A stretch of DNA of 60,442 nt from Desulfatitalea alkaliphila (GTDB lineage: Bacteria > Desulfobacterota > Desulfobacteria > Desulfobacterales > Desulfosarcinaceae): assembly GCF_022968795.1 (NCBI RefSeq), contig NZ_JALJRB010000029.1:1-60442 (forward strand), written 5' to 3'. This document shows, in pieces, positions 19,893 to 29,426 of this stretch (position 1 is its first letter; each line of letters opens with the position of its first letter). The position numbers and the translations under genes were made by a program. The notes under the pieces are model-generated. The model was given only the letters and a program-made list of their open reading frames with translations, did no database searches and was not told where the DNA came from.

Positions 19893-21374
19893 ATGCATAG
19901 ACCGTACCCGTTGCCCACCCAATCCCGTCAACGCCACATCGCGGCGTCGCTGGTCGTCCTTTGGGCCCCGCTGCTGTTTTGGGCGTGTGCGGCCGTGGGG
20001 CCTGATTATGCAGCCCCGCCCACGGATGTGCCGTCCCACTGGCACGCCGCCATGGCCGATGGACTGGTGCCGGCCCCCGCCGATGCGGACACTCTGGCTC
20101 AATGGTGGACCACCCTGGAAGATCCCCTGCTCACCGACTTGATTCAACGCGCCGTGGCGGACAACATCGATCTGCGCACCGCCCGGGCGCGGGTGCGGGA
20201 AGCCCGGGCCCGCCGGGGTATCAGCCGGGCCGGGCGCTTTCCTACCCTGGACGCATCCGGCGCCTACACCCGTAGCGGCAGCACCGATGCCGACGGATCG
20301 ACCCGGGAGACCGATCTTTACTCGGTGGGCCTGGACGCCGGATGGGAGGTGGATATATTCGGCGGTACGCGCCGCTCGGTGGAGGCCGCCGATGCCGATC
20401 TGGACGCCAGCCAGGAAGATCTGAGCCATGTTCTGGTCACCCTCTCGGCCGAAGTGGCGCTCAATTATGTCGAACTGCGCACTTTGCAAGCGCGCATCAC
20501 GGTGGCCGAAGCCAATCTCGAATCCCAGGAGGAGACCTACATCCTGGCCCGCTCCCGCTACGAGGCGGGCCTCACCGATGAATTGGCGGTGCAGAGTGCC
20601 CTGTACAACCTTGCCGGCACCCGCAGCCAGATACCGACCCTGCAAAGCAACCTGGAGAGCACCCTCAACCGCTTGGCGGTTCTGTTGGGCCAGGCCCCGG
20701 GCACGCTGCATCCGGAACTCGTCCCATCGCAAGCGATCCCGGTACCGCCGGCCACGGTGGCCGTGGGAGTTCCGGCCGACACCGTACGCCAGCGCCCCGA
20801 TGTGCGCCGGGCCGAGCGGCAGCTGGCGGCCCAGACCGCCCGCATCGGTGTGGCCACGGCCGAACTCTATCCCAAACTCAGGCTCCTGGGGGCCATCGGC
20901 TACGATGCCCCGGCCCTGGGCGATCTACTGGACAGCACGCGCCTGGCCTGGCGTTTGGGGCCAAGGATCAGTTGGCGGTTGTTCGAGGGCGGCGCCATCC
21001 GGCAAAACATCGAAGTGCGATCGGCGTTGCAGGAGCAGGCCCTGCACCAGTATCGGGCCATCCTGCTGGCCGCGCTGGAGGAAGCAGAAAATGTACTGAC
21101 CGCCTACGTGAGCGAGCAACTGCGCCGGGAAGCCCTCGTCCAGGCCAACGAAGCGGCCGAAGTGGCGTTTCAGCTGGCCCGGGACCAATATGAGGCCGGC
21201 CTTGTGGACTTCACGACGGTGCTGGTGGCCCAACGGTCGCTGCTCTCGTTCCAGGATCAATTGGCCCGGAGCGAGGGCACCGTCACCAGCAACATGGTGC
21301 GCCTCTATAAAGCGATGGGAGGGGGCTGGCGGGATCAGGAGGTGGTGGTAACGTATGGTGATGAGGACAGATGA
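19893..21374 (+). CDS. Outer-membrane efflux lipoprotein, TolC/NodT family
   Basis: A 493-aa channel protein with a lipoprotein signal (LFWAC lipobox, then AAVGPDYAAPP, the classic NodT/OprM start). Two OEP repeats follow, each with long alpha-helical barrel segments (LRTARARVREARARRG; LQARITVAEANLESQEETY) and the DEL-type motif SRYEAGLTDELAVQSA. It would form the trimeric exit duct for the RND pump upstream, and perhaps also for the MacAB-type exporter encoded immediately downstream, whose start region touches its stop codon. Confidence 0.93.
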   Translation: MHRPYPLPTQSRQRHIAASLVVLWAPLLFWACAAVGPDYAAPPTDVPSHWHAAMADGLVPAPADADTLAQWWTTLEDPLLTDLIQRAVADNIDLRTARARVREARARRGISRAGRFPTLDASGAYTRSGSTDADGSTRETDLYSVGLDAGWEVDIFGGTRRSVEAADADLDASQEDLSHVLVTLSAEVALNYVELRTLQARITVAEANLESQEETYILARSRYEAGLTDELAVQSALYNLAGTRSQIPTLQSNLESTLNRLAVLLGQAPGTLHPELVPSQAIPVPPATVAVGVPADTVRQRPDVRRAERQLAAQTARIGVATAELYPKLRLLGAIGYDAPALGDLLDSTRLAWRLGPRISWRLFEGGAIRQNIEVRSALQEQALHQYRAILLAALEEAENVLTAYVSEQLRREALVQANEAAEVAFQLARDQYEAGLVDFTTVLVAQRSLLSFQDQLARSEGTVTSNMVRLYKAMGGGWRDQEVVVTYGDEDR

Positions 21375-21387
21375 GGGAATCGACGAC

Positions 21388-22677
21388 ATGAGCACAGCGA
21401 GCAATGCGAATACGGAGGATATCGGCCGGACCATTGGACTGGGAAATGGCGGTAAGAGCAGGCACCGTTGGGTCAGGTGGCTGGTGGGTGCTGTACTCAT
21501 GGCGTTGGTGGTCGCGGGGGTGCTGTTTTGGTTGGGACGCGACGGACAGAAGGCACTGCAGTACCGCACCGCCGAAGTGCGCCGGGGGGCGTTGACGGTG
21601 ACCGTGACGGCCACGGGTAATCTGGCGCCCACCAACGAAGTGGAAGTGGGCAGCGAGTTGTCGGGCATCGTCCAGGATGTACTGGCCGATTTCAACGCCA
21701 CCGTCACTGTGGGGCAGCCCCTGGCGCGCCTGGATGCCACCAAGTTCGAAGCCGTGGTGATGCAATCCCGGGCCGCCCTGGCATCGGCCCGCGCGCGTCT
21801 CCAGCAAGCCAAAGCCACCTCGAGCCAAGCGGAGCAGGGTTTGACGCGGTTGCGGCGGGCCCATGCACTGACCGGCGGGCGGGCGCCCTCGGCGGGCGAA
21901 CTGGAAGCCGCCGAGGCGGACCTGGAACGGGCCCGGGCCGATGTGGCCGCCGCGCTGGCGGCCATCGACCAGGCCCAAGCCAATCTCCGGGTGGACGAGA
22001 CCAACCTGGCCAAAACCACCATCTTTTCCCCCATCGACGGCACCGTGTTGCAGCGCAACGTGGATCCGGGCCAAACCGTTGCCGCCTCCCTGCAGGCGCC
22101 GGTGCTCTTCCTGCTGGCCGAGGACTTGACCCGCATGGAGTTGCAAGTGGATGTGGACGAAGCCGACGTGGGGCGGGTCCGGGAGGGACAGTCGGCCACT
22201 TTCACCGTTGACGCCTATCCTCAACGCACCTTCAGCGCCCGTATCACCCAGGTGCGGTATGGTTCCCAATTCACCGACGGCGTGGTCACCTACACCACCT
22301 TGCTGGATGTGGCCAACCCCGATCGGCTGTTGCGGCCGGGCATGACGGCCACGGCCGAAATCGTGGTCGAGCAGGTGGACGACGCCCTGCTGGTGCCCAA
22401 CAGCGCCTTGCGCTTCAGCCCGCCCCAAGAGGGTGCCCGGGCGGACGGGCGCGGGGTGATGGGCATGATCATGCCCGGCCCGCCGCGCCGCCGCGCCGGC
22501 CGACCGGAAGTGCAAACCCAACCCGGCACGGCCCAGCAGCAGGTGTGGCGTGTGCAAAACAACCAACCGGTCCCGCTGCAAGTGTTCACCGGGCCCACCG
22601 ACGGCATCTCCACCGTGGTCACCGATGGCGACCTGCAACCGGGCATGGCGGTGATTGTCGGCACCGTTTTGCGATGA
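21388..22677 (+). CDS. MacA-like periplasmic adaptor of an ABC exporter (HlyD family)
   Basis: The protein (429 aa from this start) has a single N-terminal membrane anchor (WLVGAVLMALVVAGVLFWLG), then lipoyl, coiled-coil hairpin and barrel domains: VTVTATGNLAPTNEVEVGSE, a long Ala/Glu/Arg helical hairpin, and TTIFSPIDGTVLQRNVDPGQ. This is the MacA pattern, an adaptor that stimulates the MacB ATPase. ATG 21388 has GAGGGA at 9 nt; ATGs at 21361 and 21355 overlap the channel gene and the latter has AGGAGG at 11 nt, so the exact start is uncertain. The stop overlaps the next gene. Confidence 0.9.
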   Translation: MSTASNANTEDIGRTIGLGNGGKSRHRWVRWLVGAVLMALVVAGVLFWLGRDGQKALQYRTAEVRRGALTVTVTATGNLAPTNEVEVGSELSGIVQDVLADFNATVTVGQPLARLDATKFEAVVMQSRAALASARARLQQAKATSSQAEQGLTRLRRAHALTGGRAPSAGELEAAEADLERARADVAAALAAIDQAQANLRVDETNLAKTTIFSPIDGTVLQRNVDPGQTVAASLQAPVLFLLAEDLTRMELQVDVDEADVGRVREGQSATFTVDAYPQRTFSARITQVRYGSQFTDGVVTYTTLLDVANPDRLLRPGMTATAEIVVEQVDDALLVPNSALRFSPPQEGARADGRGVMGMIMPGPPRRRAGRPEVQTQPGTAQQQVWRVQNNQPVPLQVFTGPTDGISTVVTDGDLQPGMAVIVGTVLR

Positions 22678-23414
22678 GGCGCGCCATGGGCACACTGATT
22701 CAACTGGAGCAGGTCACCAAGGTTTACGGCCGGGGCCACGCAGCCGTAAACGCCCTGGACCGCATCGACCTGACCATCGAACGCGGGGAGTTCGTGGCGG
22801 TGATGGGCCACAGCGGTTCGGGCAAATCCACCTGCATGAACATCCTGGGCTGTCTGGACACCCCCAGCAGCGGCACCTACCGTTTCGGGGGAGTGGATGT
22901 GGGCGCCTTGTCCCGCGACCAGCGCGCATTGCTGCGGCGCCACTATCTGGGGTTCGTCTTCCAGGGCTTCAACCTGCTCAACCGCACCTCGGCCATTGAA
23001 AATGTGGAGTTGCCCCTGATCTATCGCGGCATACCCATCCGCAGGCGCCGAGAACAGGCCGCCGCCGCCCTGGCGGCGGTGGGGCTCTCCGGCTGGGAGC
23101 AGCACACCCCCGGCGAGCTGTCCGGGGGCCAACAGCAGCGGGTGGCCATCGCCCGGGCCATCGTGACCGATCCCGATGTGCTGCTGGCCGACGAACCCAC
23201 GGGCAATTTGGACACCGCCCGCAGCCGGGAGATCATGTCCTTGATCACCCGTTTCAATCAGGAGCGGGGTCTGACGGTCATCATGGTGACCCACGAAGCG
23301 GACATGGCCGCCTACGCCCGTCGCCGCGTCGACTTCCTGGACGGACGCATTGTGACTGCGGCCGAAGGACCGGGTGCAATGGCAAAGGGCCCGCAAAAGG
23401 CACCGACAACATGA
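22674..23414 (+). CDS. ABC exporter ATP-binding subunit (MacB/LolD type)
   Basis: The protein (246 aa) has Walker [10 protein letters not shown], the Q-loop FQGFNLL, the signature [14 protein letters not shown] and Walker [10 protein letters not shown], followed by the H-loop VTHE. The pattern [20 protein letters not shown] is typical of the MacB/LolD branch. It is a separate gene from the permease, unlike fused E. coli MacB. The ATG at 22674 overlaps the upstream stop as ATGA; an ATG at 22686 with GAGG 6 nt upstream is an alternative. It overlaps the permease gene by four bases. Confidence 0.93.
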   Translation: MRRAMGTLIQLEQVTKVYGRGHAAVNALDRIDLTIERGEFVAVMGHSGSGKSTCMNILGCLDTPSSGTYRFGGVDVGALSRDQRALLRRHYLGFVFQGFNLLNRTSAIENVELPLIYRGIPIRRRREQAAAALAAVGLSGWEQHTPGELSGGQQQRVAIARAIVTDPDVLLADEPTGNLDTARSREIMSLITRFNQERGLTVIMVTHEADMAAYARRRVDFLDGRIVTAAEGPGAMAKGPQKAPTT

Positions 23415-24622
23415 TTTGGGAAACCTATCTGCTGGCCCAACGGGCCATCCGGCGCAACGCCTTGCGCTCCACCCTGACCGTGCTGGGCATCGTCATCGGC
23501 GTGGCGGCGGTGATCACCATGGTCACCCTGGGCAGCGGCGCCACCGCCCAGGTGACTTCGGACATCGCCAAACTGGGCAGCAACATGCTCCAAGTGCGCG
23601 TGGGGCAGGGATTTCATCGCGGCGGCGGGGCGCGCGGGGCCGCCACCCCTTTTCGCATGGCCGATGTGCAGGCCATTGAACAACAGATCCACGGCTTGCA
23701 AGGGGTGGCGCCGGTCTCCAGCAGCGGCATGCAGGCCATCTACGGCAATGCCAACTGGTCCACCACCATCACCGGCAGCAACGCCGATTTTCTGGTCGTG
23801 CGGGATTGGCCCATGGCCCGGGGCCGCATCTTCACCGAAAGCGAAATGCGGGCGGGTCAAGCGGTCTGCGTGTTGGGCGCCACCGTGCAGCGACGGCTTT
23901 TCGGCGACGAAGACCCCTTGGGGGCCACGATCCGGCTGGGCAAAATCGCTTTTCGGGTGATCGGCGTGCTCGGCGCCAAAGGACAATCCAGTTTCGGCAC
24001 GGACCAAGACGACTTCGTTCTGATTCCCCTGCGCACCTTGCAGCGACGGGTGGCCGGCAACACCAACGTGGGCAGCATCATGGTTTCGGCCATGGACGGC
24101 GTGCCGACCGAGGCGGTCCAGACCGACATCGAGCGGTTGCTGCGGGAACGGCGCAACATCGCCGCCGCCCAGGAGGACGATTTTCACGTGCGGGACATGA
24201 AGGAGATCATCGACACCCTGACCGGCACCACGCGGGTGCTGACGGCCCTGCTGGGGGCCGTGGCCGCCGTGAGCCTGTTGGTGGGGGGCATCGGCATCAT
24301 GAACATCATGCTGGTGTCGGTCACCGAGCGCACCCGCGAAATCGGCACCCGTCTGGCCATCGGCGCGTTGGAGCGCCAAGTGCTGCTGCAGTTTTTGGTG
24401 GAGGCGGTGGTATTGGCCTGCTTCGGTGGTGTGATCGGCATCGCCTTGGGTTTGGGAGCCGCCGCCCTGGCCGCGCACTTGCTGGCCATACCCTTCATCT
24501 TCAACCCCGGCATCGTCAGCGCCGCCTTTCTCTTCTCCGCTCTGGTAGGGGTTGTGTTCGGCTATTTTCCCGCTCGCCAGGCGGCCCGCCTGGATCCCAT
24601 CGAGGCGCTGCGCTACGAGTGA
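23411..24622 (+). CDS. ABC exporter permease subunit (MacB/FtsX type)
   Basis: The 403-aa permease has the four-helix MacB layout: one N-terminal helix (LRSTLTVLGIVIGVAAVITMV), a periplasmic MacB core (about residues 50-260) and three C-terminal helices (LLGAVAAVSLLVGGIGIMNI, VVLACFGGVIGIALGLG, AAFLFSALVGVVFGYFPA), ending in the family sequence RQAARLDPIEALRYE. With the two genes upstream it makes a MacAB-type mechanotransmission exporter that would work with a TolC-like duct. It is convergent with, and overlaps by 10 bases, the next gene. Confidence 0.93.
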   Translation: MIWETYLLAQRAIRRNALRSTLTVLGIVIGVAAVITMVTLGSGATAQVTSDIAKLGSNMLQVRVGQGFHRGGGARGAATPFRMADVQAIEQQIHGLQGVAPVSSSGMQAIYGNANWSTTITGSNADFLVVRDWPMARGRIFTESEMRAGQAVCVLGATVQRRLFGDEDPLGATIRLGKIAFRVIGVLGAKGQSSFGTDQDDFVLIPLRTLQRRVAGNTNVGSIMVSAMDGVPTEAVQTDIERLLRERRNIAAAQEDDFHVRDMKEIIDTLTGTTRVLTALLGAVAAVSLLVGGIGIMNIMLVSVTERTREIGTRLAIGALERQVLLQFLVEAVVLACFGGVIGIALGLGAAALAAHLLAIPFIFNPGIVSAAFLFSALVGVVFGYFPARQAARLDPIEALRYE

Positions 24623-26376
24623 TCGGCGGCCACCAAAAAAAGCGGTTGCACAAAACGCGGATCGATATCCTTGGCAGCGACCGTTGCCAGTTCCTCTTCC
24701 ACCCGGCCGAACAGGCCGTCCACCACCGGCCCCACTTCTTCGGCGATGCGCGCCGTGGGCCATCCGCCGGCGGCCGACAGCCAATCGAGCAGATCCTGGC
24801 GCTGTTGCGGCCCAATGCGCCGGGGTTGACCCGTAGTAGGCCACAAGCCATCGAAAAATAGGCGGAAAAGGTCCAACGGCAAGGGGGCGACCGTCACCAG
24901 GGTCCCCTCGTTTGTGCCCAATTGGTGGTGGGCCCAGGCCGTGAGCAGGAGATTCTGATAGGTGATCAACCCCTCTATGGGCCGGGGCGGCGGTCCAACG
25001 GCCATATCCACCAGTAGCCGGTCCACGGCCATGATGCGGTCCAAAACCATCTCGGTGACGGCGATATCCGCCATGGTGGCGAACTCGCGGTAAAGCACGC
25101 CGGTGGCATAGTTGTCATGGAACAGGGGTTTCTTGATCAGCAACCCGCCCAACACCCCCAGCCAGGATTCGCCCCAGAAGGCCAGGGGCCATCCGTTGGC
25201 CTCGAACCAGCTTTCGCGGCGCCAGCGGTCGGCCCGCCATTTCAGGGCCAGGGCACGACCATAGCCCACCCGGAAAAGATCCGCCAGAAAATGGGACTTC
25301 AACAGGTTGGCGGCGCCATAGGGATCGCTGCCGTCACCGGCCGCTTCGGCCAGCTCCAGGCCGATGCCGATGTAGCCCGCCACCTTTTCCACCACCCGGG
25401 CCAGGGCTTCCCGCTCCCGAACCTGCTGCAGGTCGGCGACAATCACCTGGTTGCACAAGGCGGCGAACTCGGTTTGCAACCGCTGCAACAACAGTTCGTC
25501 TTGAATGCGGGCCAGAATGGCGGCAAACCGCCCGGCGCCGGCGGGGGTACCGGTGGCCGCATCGGGAATGGGATAGGAGGCCACGGGCCGTCCACCGCCC
25601 ATGTCCGGTTTGCGGCCGCGCCGCAACAGATCGGCCACCCGCAACGGCTGATAGACCCCCACGGCCTCTTCGAAAGGCAGAAACCCCTTCTCCGCCAGAC
25701 GCACATTGCGCAGCCGCAACAGCTCCTCTTCGGTTTCGGGACCCAAAACACCGGCCGAGGTCAGCAGCAGGCCGCGGTAGAGGGGGTAATCATAAACCGA
25801 CAAGCGTCGCAGCAGATCGCCGAGAAACTGGTCGCGCATCGCCTGCGCCTGCGGGTTGCTGTCCGGATAAGGCCGCATGCGCACGTAGTGCACGTCGTCT
25901 TCGCTGCTGAAACCATCGCCGACTTCCGCGGGATCCTCCTCGTATTCGCGCACGTGCAGCTCGATGTTCCGAAAAAAGTAGTATGCCAACAGATTCTGCT
26001 GAGGTCCGGTCACCCAGTGGGTGAAGCGATCCCCATCCGCCCTGAGCAGTCGGGACAACCACTCGGTGAGCTGGTGAGGGTGGACGCGGTCACGATGCCA
26101 CACCTCCATGTCCAGCACATATTCCCACTGATCGTTGGAAGCCAACCCCAGCACGGGCAGGGCGTCATCCGGACCGATGGCATGGACCAGCAGATACAGA
26201 TCCTCCTCGGCCATGGACTGCACCAGGGTCACCGGGTAGGGATGGGTTAAAACCGCATCCAACGCCTGTTCCGGCGGCAGCGACAGAACCCGCCGCCGGT
26301 CCGCGGCCAAAGCCCGCTCGCGCTCCTGCCGCACATGGACACCCTTGCCCTTGCCTTCCGATTGCACACCGCTCAT
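24613..26376 (-). CDS. DUF6178-like protein of unknown function
   Basis: A 587-aa protein I recognise as similar to the DUF6178 family, found mainly in Desulfobacterota; its function is unknown. There is no signal peptide or membrane helix; it is rich in Leu and Arg and mostly helical. Notable stretches are LPPEQALDAVLTHPYPVTLV, ANDQWEYVLDMEVWHRDR-like sequence near residue 85, and NLLAYYFFRNIELHV. Start 26376 is chosen because AGGGAG lies 9 nt upstream; the longer frame to 26514 starts with non-protein-like sequence. The 221 bases before it, up to the PEPCK stop, hold a GC-rich inverted repeat around 26507-26541 (CCACCG/CGGTGG) but no T-run. Confidence 0.75.
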   Translation of the reverse strand: MSGVQSEGKGKGVHVRQERERALAADRRRVLSLPPEQALDAVLTHPYPVTLVQSMAEEDLYLLVHAIGPDDALPVLGLASNDQWEYVLDMEVWHRDRVHPHQLTEWLSRLLRADGDRFTHWVTGPQQNLLAYYFFRNIELHVREYEEDPAEVGDGFSSEDDVHYVRMRPYPDSNPQAQAMRDQFLGDLLRRLSVYDYPLYRGLLLTSAGVLGPETEEELLRLRNVRLAEKGFLPFEEAVGVYQPLRVADLLRRGRKPDMGGGRPVASYPIPDAATGTPAGAGRFAAILARIQDELLLQRLQTEFAALCNQVIVADLQQVREREALARVVEKVAGYIGIGLELAEAAGDGSDPYGAANLLKSHFLADLFRVGYGRALALKWRADRWRRESWFEANGWPLAFWGESWLGVLGGLLIKKPLFHDNYATGVLYREFATMADIAVTEMVLDRIMAVDRLLVDMAVGPPPRPIEGLITYQNLLLTAWAHHQLGTNEGTLVTVAPLPLDLFRLFFDGLWPTTGQPRRIGPQQRQDLLDWLSAAGGWPTARIAEEVGPVVDGLFGRVEEELATVAAKDIDPRFVQPLFLVAADHS

Positions 26377-26597
26377 GACGCACTGCTCCCTGAAATCGAC
26401 AAAACACCTCGTATTACAAATGAACGTTCCAATCTGTTTATGATGCCATGGCGCAAATTTAAGCAACAACAACATGCCCGGCAAGGGGAGGCGGGTGCTG
26501 GATTTGACAGCCACCGACGCCCGTTACGGCAACAGACGCCGGTGGATGACAAATAACAAAAGCGGGGGATAGAAGAACGATAACGGACGGTGCCCGC

Positions 26598-28571
26598 TCA
26601 ATTGACGCTTTTACAGCTTTCGATCAGCTCGGGGGTGACGATGGGACCGTATTTGTCCCGCAGGGCCATCAATTCCGCGTGCTGGGATTGGAGCACCTTG
26701 AACAGTTGGGGCGGCAGGTTCTCCTCTTTGCCGTAGGCCTCCAACTGCAGGTCGATCCGCTTGACGATGTTGTCGATGTACAGGGAAAACTGCTTGTCGT
26801 ACAGATCCCTGGGATACACCTTGTCGATGCGCTCCTTGAAAAGCTTCTCGAGGTCCTCGTAGCAGGGAATGAAACCGATGGGGGTTTCGATGGCGGCCAT
26901 GTCGTGATGGGAACGCCGCTCCAGCCAGCTGAGCCACACCTTGACGTCCCGTTTCTCGCCCAGCAGTTTCTTGCCCTCGCCGCCGCGCGCCTCATGGGTC
27001 AAAAAGTAGTTGAGCCCCGCCATGATGGGCCGCTTGTCGGAGTCGATTTTTTCGCTGTTGAAGAATTTGAACTGGGCATCCATGTAATCCGCCAGGGAAC
27101 CGGGGATGAAGGGGGCATTGGCCCAGGGGGCCCGTTTGACGCCCTTGGCCCCCACCTCGGTGGCCGTAGCGGCCGAAACGATGCAGGCGCCGATGACCAC
27201 CCCCTCGTCGGCATTGCGCGCCTCCCATACCGGCGGCATGGTGTCGCTGTCCCGCCCGCTGTAAGTGATGACGCGGGTTTCCACGCCGGCCGGGTCCTCG
27301 GCCTTGGGCGAGTAGTTGGACAGGGCTTTGGAGGCGAGCGTGCAGCGGGCGTTGGGGTGGGAAATGGGCACGGTCTTGCCCTTTTCATCCTTCATGCCCT
27401 GCTCCCACGGGCCTTGGAAATTGCACCCCCGTTCCGGTGGCGGTTCCCCGTTGCCGGTCCAGTGGGGCACGCCGTTTGCGTCGATCAGCACGTTGGACCA
27501 GATCACCTCGGTGCCCGGTTCGCGCAGGCAGCGCATCAAGACCGGATCGCCCTCCCGGTTGACATCTTCGAGAATGCCGAAAATGCCGCATTCCGGGTTG
27601 ACGGAGCGCACGGTGCCGTCCTCGGCGATCCATATCTGGGCCAGGTCGTCACCGATGAAGTGGTCGCCGGCCATGGCGGTGGTGGTTTTGCCGCATCCGC
27701 TGGGCGCCGCCCCGGCGATGCCGGTCAAGCGCCCGCCCGGGGTCTCCATGCAGGTGATGAACATGTGCTCCGCCAGTTCCTCTCCCCGGCGCTCGTAGAC
27801 CGAACGATCCACGGAGAAGCGGTGGTTGCCCTTTTTCAACAGCAGGGTGTTGCCGGCATAGGTGCACTTGTATGCATAGGTGGTCCGGTGGGCGCGATCC
27901 ATCAATACGCGGGCATCGGGCAGATCCTCGGGCCGATTGAGCCCTTCGCTGTGGATGTTGGTGTAGAAATGATCCAGATGGCGCACCTCTTTTTCGAACT
28001 CGCTGTAGATGTTGCGATAGAGCAGTTCAGCGCTGTGGGCGACATAGGCCGAACTGGTGATCTCCATGGCCGGATTGGAGACCGGCGCCCCGGCCGGTCC
28101 GCGGGAGTAGAAGCCCACCACCATGGTCTTGCCGCGCATGATGCCGACCATTCCCTTGCGCACGGTGTCCAGGGCCTCGGGGCGGGACATGCGCAAGGCC
28201 AGGGAGCTGACCAGCTCCTTGTCGTTGGCCACGTAATAGGTGCGATCGATGATCCGGCCCTGCTCTTGCTTGAGGTCGAAATGGATGGTATGCCCCGCCA
28301 TGGGCAGCGCCTCCTCTTCCCCCTTCTCCAGCGCCAGATCACGGATGAACTGCCGATCCGCTTCGGAACCGGTATTGATAAATACGATATCGGGTTGGCA
28401 CATGGCGATGGCATTGGCGATTTTGAGCAGCACCGCCGGATTTTCGAAACCGGCGATGCGGTCCAGCTGCTCGGGGGCCAGTTTTTCCGCAAACAGGCGC
28501 CGCGCCGCTTCCACGGTGGCGATTTGCCCGATTTCTTGAACGATGTCGATCCCTTCTTCAAATGTGAGCAT
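26598..28571 (-). CDS. pckG: Phosphoenolpyruvate carboxykinase (GTP-type)
   Basis: The enzyme (657 aa) interconverts oxaloacetate and PEP with a nucleotide, a step of gluconeogenesis or anaplerosis. The kinase P-loop reads AAPSGCGKTTTAM, with the family's active-site cysteine at residue 293, and is followed by the metal-binding IGDDLAQIWI region and NPECGIFGILEDVN. The substrate-binding EITSSAYVAHSAELLYRN and RVITYSGRDSDTMPPVWEAR blocks are also present. The P-loop and the NPECGIFG stretch differ from the commonest bacterial/animal GTP enzymes (PSACGKTNLAM), pointing to a divergent branch. AAGGAG precedes the ATG. Confidence 0.9.
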   Translation of the reverse strand: MLTFEEGIDIVQEIGQIATVEAARRLFAEKLAPEQLDRIAGFENPAVLLKIANAIAMCQPDIVFINTGSEADRQFIRDLALEKGEEEALPMAGHTIHFDLKQEQGRIIDRTYYVANDKELVSSLALRMSRPEALDTVRKGMVGIMRGKTMVVGFYSRGPAGAPVSNPAMEITSSAYVAHSAELLYRNIYSEFEKEVRHLDHFYTNIHSEGLNRPEDLPDARVLMDRAHRTTYAYKCTYAGNTLLLKKGNHRFSVDRSVYERRGEELAEHMFITCMETPGGRLTGIAGAAPSGCGKTTTAMAGDHFIGDDLAQIWIAEDGTVRSVNPECGIFGILEDVNREGDPVLMRCLREPGTEVIWSNVLIDANGVPHWTGNGEPPPERGCNFQGPWEQGMKDEKGKTVPISHPNARCTLASKALSNYSPKAEDPAGVETRVITYSGRDSDTMPPVWEARNADEGVVIGACIVSAATATEVGAKGVKRAPWANAPFIPGSLADYMDAQFKFFNSEKIDSDKRPIMAGLNYFLTHEARGGEGKKLLGEKRDVKVWLSWLERRSHHDMAAIETPIGFIPCYEDLEKLFKERIDKVYPRDLYDKQFSLYIDNIVKRIDLQLEAYGKEENLPPQLFKVLQSQHAELMALRDKYGPIVTPELIESCKSVN

Positions 28572-28629
28572 ACCCTACTCCTTCAAAGTGATTCGGAAGC
28601 CTGAAACCATCGGCCCATCCGGGCCGCGA

Positions 28630-29298
28630 TCATTCATCCGCCCGTCCGCCCATGCACCCGATGGGCTCCGGTCCGGGCATATGTTGCCGTATCCATATCA
28701 ACACGCGGTCGAACTCGTCCCGCAGCTGCCCCAAGGCCTTACCGCGGTGGCTGACACGGCTCTTCTCGGCCATGGTCAGCTGAGCGAAGGTTTTGTTCAG
28801 CGGCGGATAGTAAAAAATCGGATCGTAGCCGAACCCGTTGTCACCCGCCGGTTCGCGGCAAATGAGGCCCTCGCAGCGCCCCTCGTAAGTCAGGGCCGGC
28901 CCGGTTGGCACCGCCAGGGAAAGCACGCATTCGAAGGCGGCCGCACGGTTTTCCACATCCTTCAAGGCCTCCAATAACTTCGCACAACGTTGCCGGTCGC
29001 TGGCCGCTTCACCGGCATAGCGCGCCGACAACACCCCGGGCGCACCGTCCAAGGCATCCACCAGCAATCCCGAGTCGTCGGCCAGGGCCGGCAACCCGAG
29101 ATTCCGTGCAGTCAGGCTGGCTTTTTTGTAAGCGTTTTCGTCGAAGGTGTCGCCATCTTCCTCGATGGGCGGCAGGGGGCCGAAATCGTCCAGATTCTTG
29201 ATCTCAACGTCAAAGCCCTGCAAAAGATCCCGTATTTCCCTGGTCTTGCCCGCATTGCGGGTGGCCAATACGATCGGCAGCACAGGTTTCACACTCAC
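28630..29298 (-). CDS. rdgB: XTP/dITP diphosphatase, RdgB/HAM1 family
   Basis: This 222-aa pyrophosphatase removes non-canonical purine nucleotides (dITP, XTP). Family motifs are intact: PIVLATRNAGKTREI at the N terminus, TFDENAYKKA, ALADDSGLLVDALDGAPGV, GFGYDPIFYYP and KSRVSHRGKAL. The C-terminal tail after residue 200 (MPGPEPIGCMGGRADE) is a little longer than usual. The pckG gene follows on the same strand after 58 bases. Confidence 0.95.
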   Translation of the reverse strand: MSVKPVLPIVLATRNAGKTREIRDLLQGFDVEIKNLDDFGPLPPIEEDGDTFDENAYKKASLTARNLGLPALADDSGLLVDALDGAPGVLSARYAGEAASDRQRCAKLLEALKDVENRAAAFECVLSLAVPTGPALTYEGRCEGLICREPAGDNGFGYDPIFYYPPLNKTFAQLTMAEKSRVSHRGKALGQLRDEFDRVLIWIRQHMPGPEPIGCMGGRADE

Positions 29299-29426
29299 CT
29301 CTTGCCTTGATTGTGTACGATCATTTTGGAGGCGGGCACCGGTTTGGGCGGTGGGATGTCACCGCATACCGGCGGTCCGGAACCAACTCCCGCCCCTTTT
29401 GCCATAGAATCAATTGATTGGAAAGT

